In this document: positions 1-4,991 of the stretch, in pieces | How positions within the stretch are numbered: the first letter of the stretch is position 1 | How the letters are laid out: each line of letters starts with the position of its first letter | Source: Candidatus Omnitrophota bacterium | GTDB lineage: Bacteria; Omnitrophota; Gorgyraeia; JAFGHF01 | DNA: 5,853 bases | Reading direction: 5' to 3' | Assembly: GCA_024543015.1 (NCBI GenBank) | Contig: JAMXCY010000073.1 | Span: 1-5,853 of the forward strand | The notes under the pieces: generated by a model | What the model saw: only the letters and a program-made list of their open reading frames with translations | The model's database searches: none | What the model was told of the DNA's origin: nothing | Translations under genes and position numbers: made by a program

Positions 1-1158
1 TCTTGGGTGACGGCTTTTTCCTATGTCAATGAACCGGGGCTGTCTTTCCCGCGGCGCTATTTAAATTTGCGTTCTACCTATTCTACTGCATTTGAGATTT
101 TTGCCAAAAAGATTACTCCTTTTCTGGGGGTGGGCTTTACCAGAAGCAGAAATCCTCTCTCGGGCTCCTCCGATTACAATACCAGAAAAGTGCTGGGAGG
201 ATTTAGAGCCCCCTTAACAGAGAATCTTTCTTACCGCTTAAGTTACGAATATAACTGGCTGGAAGAGAAACTTAGCGGAGAAAGAGGCCACCCCGCGCTT
301 CTGGAAACAGGCATAGATTACCGCTGGAATATTGTCCCTGAGCTTAATGTAGATCTGGGTGCTTTCTACCGTGATGAAGAAAATACCGGATTAACCCATG
401 GTTTTCTTTCAGGAGAAGATAGCGTTGAAGGTTTTTTGCGGATTAATTTTACTCCTGCCGAGGATATAGAACTTTTTGCCGAAGGAAGGGTGAGAAAAGT
501 CTGGGGAGACCCCACGAGTATTGCAGATTATCTTGAGGGAGACTTTATGATGGGTTCGCGTTTTAGCTGGGATACGTTTTTTACTTGGAATCCCAGAGGG
601 AAAATTAGCGGGATGGTCTTTAAAGACTTAAACGCTAACGGGAAAAGGGAAGAAGATGAAGCATTCCTGGAAGCAGTAAAAGTCAATGTAGGTAAAAAAG
701 TTTTAACTACTGACCGGAATGGCTATTTTTCCACTGCCGTAAGAGGCAAAAAGGTCCGGGTTGTGCTTGATGAGCAAACTCTTCCCCAGGGTTATATCTT
801 AACTACTCCAGCGACTTTGGAGATAGAGATTACTCCTGCGGAAACCTTTCTTAATTTTGGGGCATCGGCATTTTCTAGTATTTATGGGACGGTATTTTAT
901 GATGCCAACTCCAATGGCCGAGTTGACCCCCAGGATAGAGTCTTAACTAATGCAATATTATACCTGGCAGAAGAGTTCACTGTGACTAACTTAGAAGGTA
1001 CTTATTATTTCAGAAATCTTGAGGCCGGGCATTATCTGTTAAGACTGGACCTAGATAGCCTGCCGCCAGAATTTATCCCTAATGTGCCTTTAAAAAAAGA
1101 AATAGACCTTTCCGAAGGGATAAATTATAATTATTCTTTTCCTCTGCGCAAGAAATAG
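1..1158 (+). CDS. Outer-membrane beta-barrel protein with two C-terminal SdrD-B/Cna-B-like domains (5' partial)
   Basis: The reading frame is open from the first base, so the N-terminus lies upstream; the visible part is 385 residues. Residues 1 to about 197 alternate polar and aromatic/hydrophobic positions in short strands broken by charged turns (for example the strands around 'DYRWNI' and 'LRINFTP'), as in an outer-membrane beta-barrel. Two Ig-like repeats follow, starting near residues 200 and 294. Each opens with a G-x-V-F-x-D-x-N-x-N-G motif ('GMVFKDLNANG', 'GTVFYDANSNG'), the Ca-binding-type loop of SdrD-B domains, and continues with a T-[DN]-x-x-G-x-[YF] strand; the second adds 'LEAGHYLLRLD'. 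The protein ends shortly after the second domain. Barrel plus terminal beta-sandwich domains is seen in usher-like or adhesin-type surface proteins, but the exact family cannot be fixed without the missing N-terminus. A role in surface export or attachment is inferred. It converges on the small secreted-protein gene, and no clear terminator lies between them. Confidence 0.75.
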   Translation, partial: SWVTAFSYVNEPGLSFPRRYLNLRSTYSTAFEIFAKKITPFLGVGFTRSRNPLSGSSDYNTRKVLGGFRAPLTENLSYRLSYEYNWLEEKLSGERGHPALLETGIDYRWNIVPELNVDLGAFYRDEENTGLTHGFLSGEDSVEGFLRINFTPAEDIELFAEGRVRKVWGDPTSIADYLEGDFMMGSRFSWDTFFTWNPRGKISGMVFKDLNANGKREEDEAFLEAVKVNVGKKVLTTDRNGYFSTAVRGKKVRVVLDEQTLPQGYILTTPATLEIEITPAETFLNFGASAFSSIYGTVFYDANSNGRVDPQDRVLTNAILYLAEEFTVTNLEGTYYFRNLEAGHYLLRLDLDSLPPEFIPNVPLKKEIDLSEGINYNYSFPLRKK

Positions 1159-1177
1159 ATGGCAATTTACGGGCGGG

Positions 1178-1429
1178 TTATTTAAGCAGGATGGTCCTTA
1201 AAACGACTTTGCTCTTTCCTGTTCGTATTTCTTCTTCCTGAGAAATGATGTTCGGATTGACAATTTTGTCATCGGCAAAGGTTCGGGTTGGCGCGGGTAC
1301 GTTTACCCCCACTATAGCCGGAATGGTAATCGATACTCTGATCACCCGAGAATTCTTTGCCTCTGCCTGTGTTGCAAAAATCACTATCAATAATGAACTT
1401 ATGATTAATAAAATTGCTCCAGTCTTCAT
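1178..1429 (-). CDS. Small secreted protein of unknown family, under riboswitch control
   Basis: This gene encodes 83 residues. The ATG at 1429 is chosen because AGGAGG (1441-1436) sits 6 nt upstream and because the protein then begins with a textbook signal peptide: M-K-T, a hydrophobic core of about 15 residues (ILLIISSLLIVIFA), and a likely signal-peptidase I site after 'TQAEA'. An in-frame ATG further upstream, at 1495, would extend the reading through the intrinsic terminator in the leader and is not credible. The mature part is about 59 residues. It has one beta-rich stretch ('VIRVSITIPAIVGVNVPAP') and a charged, probably flexible tail ending in 'VVLRTILLK'. There are no cysteines, so no lipobox and no disulfides. 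I do not recognise the family. The location is periplasmic or extracellular by inference from the signal peptide. A c-di-GMP riboswitch and terminator precede it, which argues that it is a real gene and suggests a role in surface, matrix or attachment biology. Confidence 0.75.
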   Translation of the reverse strand: MKTGAILLIISSLLIVIFATQAEAKNSRVIRVSITIPAIVGVNVPAPTRTFADDKIVNPNIISQEEEIRTGKSKVVLRTILLK

Positions 1430-1435
1430 TTTAAT

Positions 1436-1441
1436 CCTCCT
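1436..1441 (-). promoter_or_regulatory. Shine-Dalgarno of the small secreted-protein gene
   Basis: AGGAGG on the minus strand lies 6 nt before the ATG at 1429. This perfect site decides the start codon over the upstream in-frame ATG. It comes just after the leader terminator, so translation is possible only on transcripts that read through. Confidence 0.85.
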
Positions 1442-1448
1442 GACTAAC

Positions 1449-1475
1449 AAAAAACCCATTCGAAAGAATGGGTTT
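1449..1475 (-). terminator. Intrinsic terminator in the riboswitch leader
   Basis: On the minus strand a perfect 10-bp stem AAACCCATTC / GAATGGGTTT encloses a TTTC loop and runs into TTTTTT (1454-1449; the first three Ts are part of the stem). It sits about 25 nt after the aptamer and immediately before the Shine-Dalgarno. This is the expected position for the expression platform of a transcription-terminating riboswitch. Confidence 0.85.
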
Positions 1476-1500
1476 GTAGATTGACGGAGCCACAATTAAA

Positions 1501-1602
1501 GGCTACGGCAGCTCGACTTCCGTATCCCCTTACTCTACAGGGACTTAGGTTCGAAGCTTTGCGCCCTACTCTTTCGAAGTAGTTTACCTTTTATTCTATT
1601 GT
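1501..1602 (-). promoter_or_regulatory. Cyclic di-GMP class I (GEMM-I) riboswitch aptamer
   Basis: Read on the minus strand, the leader carries the conserved GEMM-I landmarks in order and at the right spacing. GGUAAAC (1588-1582) corresponds to GGCAAAC of the Vibrio Vc2 aptamer. A stem capped by a GAAA tetraloop follows. GGGCGCAAAGC (about 1566-1556) contains the adenine that intercalates between the two ligand guanines. CCUAAG follows (about 1549-1544), then an extra CCCU/AGGG hairpin, then the ACGG...CCGU helix (1523-1505) enclosing AAGUCGAGCUG, which has the same length as the Vc2 GGUAGCGGGGUUACC segment. The position equivalent to Vc2 G20 is G (1588), which favours c-di-GMP over the A20 variants that prefer cGAMP. 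A possible closing helix pairs ACAAU (1602-1598) with AUUGU (1496-1492), outside the core. The aptamer assignment rests on motif recognition by eye. The direction of switching (on or off) is not determined. Confidence 0.9.
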
Positions 1603-1610
1603 CTATTGTA

Positions 1611-1639
1611 AGTATACCATAATATTGCCGAGAAAGCAA
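1611..1639 (-). promoter_or_regulatory. Probable sigma70-type promoter of the riboswitch transcript
   Basis: On the minus strand a TTGCTT -35 element (1639-1634) is followed after exactly 17 nt by a TATACT -10 element (1616-1611, 5 of 6 consensus bases). Transcription would begin near 1604-1603, immediately ahead of the aptamer's 5' strand. The fit between predicted start and aptamer boundary supports it. The -35 is weak (3 of 6), so an activator or another sigma factor is possible. Confidence 0.6.
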
Positions 1640-1695
1640 GGCGTTTTCCTCTGGAAACTGTACTCTTAAGCCGAGGTAGGTTTTGCAAAAATGGG

Positions 1696-1724
1696 TTGAC
1701 AAGGCCTTAAACTTATGTTATACT
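1696..1724 (+). promoter_or_regulatory. Strong promoter of rplM-rpsI
   Basis: A perfect TTGACA (1696-1701) is followed after 17 nt by TATACT (1719-1724), with a TG one base before the -10 (1716-1717), an extended -10. The start would be near 1731, giving a leader of about 18 nt. That is too short for a long structured autoregulatory leader. A perfect 10-bp palindrome TTTTGCAAAA (1681-1690) lies just upstream of the -35. It could be an upstream AT-rich element or an operator, but nothing further supports this. Confidence 0.85.
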
Positions 1725-1748
1725 TTGGGTTCCAAATAAGGCTCAAAA

Positions 1749-2180
1749 ATGAATAAGACATTTATACCTAACTCTAAGAAAATCAAAAGAAAGTGGTATT
1801 TGATTGATGCTAAAGGCAAGATCTTAGGCCGAATTGCCACTTGTGCAGCCAGGATTTTGCGCGGTAAGCATAAGCCTGTGTTTACCCCCCATATAGATTG
1901 CGGGGATTATGTGGTAATTATCAATGCTCAAGATGTAAAGGTTACCGGAAGAAAGATGGAGCAAAAGATGTATAAGCGTTATTCCGGTTATCCCGGTGGA
2001 TTAAAAGAAAGGTCGCTAGAGGAGCTCCTGAAGACTAGACCCGAGGATGTGCTCAAACACGCAATTAAAGGGATGATCCCTAAAGGGCCTTTAGGTAGGG
2101 ATACTTTTAAAAAGTTAAAAGTCTATGCTGGCTCAGAGCATATTCATCAGGCCCAAACCCTTAAAACTCTGGAGTGTTAA
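1749..2180 (+). CDS. rplM: 50S ribosomal protein L13 (uL13)
   Basis: A 143-residue protein, the usual length for bacterial L13. It is an early-assembling 23S rRNA-binding protein of the large subunit. Family landmarks are present in order: 'KWYLIDAKGKILGR' (residues 15-28), 'LRGKHKP', 'GDYVVIINA', 'TGRKMEQKMYKRYSGYPGG', and the signature 'GMIPKGPLGR' (108-117) followed by 'KLKVYAGSEHIHQAQ'. The classic HPHxAQ is here HIHQAQ, a mild variation. The ATG follows AAGG (1738-1741) with a 7-nt spacer and lies about 18 nt from the predicted transcription start. It is first in a two-gene operon with rpsI, the near-universal bacterial pairing. The C-terminal region carries the GGAG used by rpsI, so the two are probably translationally linked. 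Confidence 0.97.
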   Translation: MNKTFIPNSKKIKRKWYLIDAKGKILGRIATCAARILRGKHKPVFTPHIDCGDYVVIINAQDVKVTGRKMEQKMYKRYSGYPGGLKERSLEELLKTRPEDVLKHAIKGMIPKGPLGRDTFKKLKVYAGSEHIHQAQTLKTLEC

Positions 2181-2183
2181 TTA

Positions 2184-2576
2184 ATGGTGAAGAACAAGTT
2201 TCAGGCAACAGGGAGAAGGAAAAGAGCCGTGGCTAGGATTATCCTCTCAGAAGGAGAAGGTAAACTCACAGTTAACGGAAGAACGATAGAGGACTACTTT
2301 CCCACGCCAATGCTTCGTGTTCGTGTCTTACAAGCATTTGCAGTTACCGAATCTTTAAAGAAATTCAACGTCCATGCCAACGTCAGAGGCGGAGGTATAG
2401 CCGGCCAAGCCGAAGCTGTGCGTCACGGCATCGCCAGGGCTTTAATTAAGGATAATGATACCCTGCGGGTGGCTTTAAAAAGTGCAGGATTTTTACGTCG
2501 CGACCCACGAATGAAAGAACGCAAGAAATACGGACAAAAAGGGGCGCGGCGGCGTTTCCAGTGGACTAAACGATGA
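2184..2576 (+). CDS. rpsI: 30S ribosomal protein S9 (uS9)
   Basis: A 130-residue protein, the normal length for S9, a small-subunit head protein whose C-terminal tail reaches the P-site tRNA. Landmarks: 'GRRKRAVAR' (residues 10-18), the signature 'GGGIAGQAEAVRHGIARAL' (69-87), 'RRDPRMKERKKYGQKGARR' near the end, and the terminal K-R. The usual tail Q-F-S-K-R reads Q-W-T-K-R, so the last two residues that contact tRNA are kept while the two before them differ. It starts 3 nt after the rplM stop. GGAG (2171-2174), inside the end of rplM, lies 9 nt before the ATG. An SD-like GGAGGAG follows directly after its stop but has no convincing gene behind it. Confidence 0.97.
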   Translation: MVKNKFQATGRRKRAVARIILSEGEGKLTVNGRTIEDYFPTPMLRVRVLQAFAVTESLKKFNVHANVRGGGIAGQAEAVRHGIARALIKDNDTLRVALKSAGFLRRDPRMKERKKYGQKGARRRFQWTKR

Positions 2577-2591
2577 TGGAGGAGCAATCTT

Positions 2592-2623
2592 AGTTTAAAA
2601 GTTTAAAAGTTTAAAGGTTTAAA
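2592..2623 (+). repeat. Four tandem 8-bp repeats, AGTTTAAA
   Basis: AGTTTAAA occurs three times in a row, then GGTTTAAA, then a partial copy (AGTT). Each unit contains the 6-bp palindrome TTTAAA. The array lies between the rpsI stop and its terminator, so it is transcribed as the 3' untranslated end of the ribosomal operon. I recall similar short intergenic repeats in Omnitrophota-like assemblies, but that is memory rather than a search. Confidence 0.85.
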
Positions 2624-2629
2624 AGTTGC

Positions 2630-2677
2630 AAGCCTGCTCATCGACGAAAATCGCTTGACGGAGTAGGCTTTTTTATT
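2630..2677 (+). terminator. Intrinsic terminator of the rplM-rpsI operon
   Basis: AAGCCTGCTC (2630-2639) pairs with GAGTAGGCTT (2661-2670): ten pairs including one G-U. The right arm runs directly into a T-tract (2669-2674). The 21-nt loop can form a short inner CGA/TCG pairing. It ends the ribosomal transcript ahead of the arginine genes. Confidence 0.85.
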
Positions 2678-2684
2678 GTAAAAT
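2655..2684 (+). promoter_or_regulatory. Probable promoter of argC, overlapping the upstream terminator
   Basis: TTGACG (2655-2660, 5 of 6) and TAAAAT (2679-2684, 5 of 6) are spaced by 18 nt. The -35 lies in the terminator loop, and the terminator's 3' arm and T-tract form the spacer. The start would fall near 2691, exactly at the GGCC that begins the core of the first leader hairpin. A second candidate, TTGACA (2744-2749) with a poor TAACAG -10 (2767-2772), would leave a leader of only about 10 nt and is less likely. Confidence 0.55.
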
Positions 2685-2740
2685 AAGCGAGGCCATAGCT
2701 TATGGAACGAAGTGAACATAAGTTATATGGCCGAGCTTAT
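2683..2740 (+). repeat. Long imperfect inverted repeat (first argC leader hairpin)
   Basis: The arms are ATAAGC-ga-GGCCATA-g-CTTATG (2683-2704) and CATAAG-tta-TATGGCC-ga-GCTTAT (2717-2740). They enclose the 12-nt loop GAACGAAGTGAA, itself a near direct repeat of GAA. The 'ga' opposite 'ga' would form a tandem G-A mismatch within the stem. If transcription begins near 2691, the inner part from GGCC to GGCC would fold at the extreme 5' end of the mRNA. It may be a dispersed REP-like element or an mRNA-stabilising structure; the sequence does not decide. Confidence 0.75.
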
Positions 2741-2765
2741 CCTTGACATCGAAGATGTCAAGGAT
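2739..2765 (+). repeat. Perfect 12-bp inverted repeat (second argC leader hairpin)
   Basis: ATCCTTGACATC (2739-2750) and GATGTCAAGGAT (2754-2765) are exact reverse complements separated by GAA. The hairpin ends 22 nt before the argC start and has no T-tract, so it is not an ordinary intrinsic terminator. It shares two bases with the preceding hairpin, so the outermost pairs of the two compete. It may be an operator for a dimeric regulator or an RNA stem. Confidence 0.8.
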
Positions 2766-2787
2766 CTAACAGGATGGTTTCAAGAAG

Positions 2788-3807
2788 ATGCTAAAAGTAG
2801 CGGTAGTCGGGGCAACAGGATATGCCGGAGAAGAGTTACTGAAAATTTTAGTTAGACATCCGCAAGTTGAGGTTCTTTCAGTTTCGGCAAAAATAGACAA
2901 GCCCCAGAAAATAAATGAGATTTTTCCGCAGCTCGAAGGAAAGATAGATTTAATCTGCGCTGAGCCTGACTTTGCTCAGATTGCTTCAAAATGCGATTTG
3001 GCCTTTTTAGCCCTTCCGCATCGCGTATCTATGGAAGTGGCTCCCATTTTTCTTTCAGCTGGAAAGAAGGTCATTGACTTAAGCGCCGATTACAGGCTAA
3101 AAGATATATCTGCCTATGAGAAATGGTACGGCCTAAAGCATAAAGATCCGGAAAATGTTGCTCAAGCAGTTTACGGTCTGCCCGAACTTTATAAGGAAAA
3201 GATTGGGCAAGCTAAATTAATCGCCAACCCCGGCTGTTATCCTACAGGAATAATTTTGGGTTGCCTTCCTCTTCTAGCAAAGAATGTTGTTAAAACTGGC
3301 AACATTATTGCGGATGCTAAAACCGGCTTAAGCGGTGCCGGAAGGGAAAAAGAGGCGCAGCTTATCCCTGAGATAGAGGATAATTTTTGTGCCTATAAGA
3401 TTGATGCGCATCAGCATAGCCCGGAAATAAATCAGGAATTATCTAATTTTACCGGGCAAAGCATAGAAGTTATTTTTACGCCCCACCTTATTCCTATAAA
3501 AAGGGGCATCTTAAGCGCAATCTATCTGCAGCTGAATATGGAAATTCTTGAGGAAGATGCATTAAATTTATATCGCGATTTTTACAAGGATAAGCCATTT
3601 GTGGAAGTCCTGCCGCAGGGAAAATTTCCCTGCCTTAGAGATGTGCAAAAAACGAATTTCTGCCAGATTGGCTTAAAGGTAAATACGGTGAAAAAAATAG
3701 TTATTGTTATTTCTGCCATTGATAATTTAGTCAAGGGCGCTTCCGGTCAGGCAGTGCAAAATATGAATATTATGTATGGTTTTAAAGAAGTAGAGGGATT
3801 AAAATGA
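2788..3807 (+). CDS. argC: N-acetyl-gamma-glutamyl-phosphate reductase
   Basis: A cytoplasmic NADPH-dependent enzyme that reduces N-acetylglutamyl phosphate to N-acetylglutamate semialdehyde, the third step of arginine synthesis. It has 339 residues, typical of type 1 ArgC. An N-terminal Rossmann motif 'GATGYAGEEL' (residues 8-17) is followed by 'ALPHRVS' and 'IDLSADYRL'. The active-site signature 'NPGCYPT' (147-153) carries the nucleophile Cys150. 'TGLSGAGR' follows, then 'HQHSPEI' with the expected catalytic His208, 'FTPHLIPIKRGIL', and 'DNLVKGASGQAVQNMN' near the C-terminus. The ATG at 2788 is the only possible start, because an in-frame stop lies at 2767. The Shine-Dalgarno is poor: only AGGA 13 nt upstream, plus the purine run AAGAAG. 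It heads the argCJB cluster, and its stop overlaps the argJ start (ATGA). Confidence 0.97.
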   Translation: MLKVAVVGATGYAGEELLKILVRHPQVEVLSVSAKIDKPQKINEIFPQLEGKIDLICAEPDFAQIASKCDLAFLALPHRVSMEVAPIFLSAGKKVIDLSADYRLKDISAYEKWYGLKHKDPENVAQAVYGLPELYKEKIGQAKLIANPGCYPTGIILGCLPLLAKNVVKTGNIIADAKTGLSGAGREKEAQLIPEIEDNFCAYKIDAHQHSPEINQELSNFTGQSIEVIFTPHLIPIKRGILSAIYLQLNMEILEEDALNLYRDFYKDKPFVEVLPQGKFPCLRDVQKTNFCQIGLKVNTVKKIVIVISAIDNLVKGASGQAVQNMNIMYGFKEVEGLK

Positions 3808-4991
3808 GAGTTATCAGTGGAGGAATAACAGCGCCGAAAGGGTTTGAGGCTTCAGGGATTCATTGCGGCATAAAATACAAAAATAAAGATTTAGCCTTGA
3901 TCCATTCTTCGATACCCTCTCTGGCTTGCGGCGTATTTACGCAAAATAAGGTCAAGGCTGCGCCATTAAAAGTCACCCAAAGGCATCTTCAAGAGGCCAA
4001 GGCCCAGGCCGTGATTATTAATAGCGGAAACGCCAATTGCTGTACGGGAAGAGGAGGTATTGGTGATGCTGAAAAAATGTGCAAAGCAGTGGCCAAAAGT
4101 TTAAGCTTAAAGACAAAGGATGTTTTAGTGGCTTCAACGGGAATTATCGGTCAAAGGTTGCCTTTAAAGAAGATCAGAAATAAAATCCCTTTTTTAGTCG
4201 GTAGTTTGAGCAAACAAAGGGGCCTTCAGGCCGCTCAGGCAATTATGACTACGGATACTTTGCCTAAACAGATATCTGTAGAGTTAAATTTAGGCCAAAC
4301 CGTGGTCAGAATTGGGGGGATGGCTAAAGGCGCGGGGATGATTTCTCCGCACCTGGCTACGATGCTGGCCTTTATTACTACCGATGCGCTAATAGAGAAG
4401 GTCAGGTTTAAGAAAGCGCTAAAGGCGGCGGTAGAAAATTCTTTTAACTTGATTACCGTGGAAGGGGATACCAGCACCAACGATATGGTCTTAGCCTTAG
4501 CTAACGGTTTAGCCGCAAATAAAAGATTTACCACTCAGGAATTTGGGGTCTTTCAGGAAGCGCTTAATTTTGTCTGTATTTCTTTAGCCAAGGCGATTAT
4601 TCAGGATGCAGAAGGTGCGACCAAATTTATAGAGGTTAGAGTAGAAGGGGCAAAAAGTATGGTTCAGGCAAAACTGGTGGCTTTCAAGGTAGCGAACTCG
4701 CCTCTGGTCAAGACTGCCATTTTTGGCGAAAATCCCAACTGGGGCAGGATTGCTGCTGCCGTAGGCTGTGCCGATAAAGCCGTGAGAGAGGATAGGTTGA
4801 GTATTGATTTAGGCCAAGTGAAAGTGTTACAAAAAGGCGCAGGCTTAAAAGTAGATCAGAAAAAGCTAAAAAGAATATTTAAGGAAAAGGAGATTCAAAT
4901 AAAGATTGACTTGGGGTTGAGTAAGTTTGCGGCCAAAGTATTTACCTGTGACCTTTCAAATGAATATATTAAGATTAATGCGGAGTATTAA
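3804..4991 (+). CDS. argJ: Ornithine acetyltransferase / N-acetylglutamate synthase (ArgJ)
   Basis: This enzyme transfers the acetyl group of N-acetylornithine to glutamate, making ornithine and regenerating N-acetylglutamate; bifunctional members also use acetyl-CoA. It has 395 residues, normal for the family. Landmarks: 'GVFTQNKVKAAP' (43-54), 'NSGNANCCTG' (73-82), the oxyanion-hole 'STGIIG' (111-116), 'MAKGAGMISPHLATML' (173-188), 'EGDTSTND' (220-227), 'DAEGATKFIEV', and 'ENPNWGRI' near 309. The self-cleavage site is Ala185-Thr186, where Thr186 becomes the N-terminal nucleophile of the beta chain. It starts at ATGA, overlapping the argC stop by 4 nt, with AGAGGGA (3792-3798) 5 nt upstream, so it is translationally coupled. 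Whether it is mono- or bifunctional cannot be told from sequence. A Cys pair (C79, C80) stands where Ala/Cys is usual. Confidence 0.97.
   Translation: MRVISGGITAPKGFEASGIHCGIKYKNKDLALIHSSIPSLACGVFTQNKVKAAPLKVTQRHLQEAKAQAVIINSGNANCCTGRGGIGDAEKMCKAVAKSLSLKTKDVLVASTGIIGQRLPLKKIRNKIPFLVGSLSKQRGLQAAQAIMTTDTLPKQISVELNLGQTVVRIGGMAKGAGMISPHLATMLAFITTDALIEKVRFKKALKAAVENSFNLITVEGDTSTNDMVLALANGLAANKRFTTQEFGVFQEALNFVCISLAKAIIQDAEGATKFIEVRVEGAKSMVQAKLVAFKVANSPLVKTAIFGENPNWGRIAAAVGCADKAVREDRLSIDLGQVKVLQKGAGLKVDQKKLKRIFKEKEIQIKIDLGLSKFAAKVFTCDLSNEYIKINAEY

Noticed and set aside
1245..1484. 79-residue plus-strand open frame
   Set aside because: It lies antisense to the small secreted-protein gene and its leader terminator. 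It has no family resemblance, and the minus-strand gene has SD, signal peptide and riboswitch support.
1430..1495. N-terminal extension of the small minus-strand gene from the ATG at 1495
   Set aside because: It would translate through the intrinsic terminator and remove the clean signal peptide from the N-terminus. AGGAGG sits correctly for the ATG at 1429.
1481..1560. tRNA-like or other small RNA gene in the 1480-1600 region
   Set aside because: No cloverleaf or acceptor pairing could be drawn. The conserved blocks match the GEMM-I aptamer on the minus strand instead.
1645..1657. Short inverted repeat TTTCC/GGAAA between the divergent promoters
   Set aside because: The arms are 5 bp with a 3-nt spacer, which is expected by chance in AT-rich spacer; no other support for an operator.
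2573..2593. Six-codon ORF (MMEEQS) overlapping the rpsI stop
   Set aside because: It is too short, and its sequence is mostly the SD-like GGAGGAG; probably chance.
2592..2623. CRISPR array
   Set aside because: The units are 8 bp and directly abutting without spacers, and no cas genes are nearby; this is a simple tandem repeat.
2739..2765. Intrinsic terminator before argC
   Set aside because: The 12-bp stem is perfect but is followed by CTAACAGG, not a T-tract, and argC follows 22 nt later.
4235..4534. 99-residue minus-strand open frame
   Set aside because: It lies wholly inside argJ, whose conserved catalytic motifs are encoded there on the plus strand, so it is a shadow frame.
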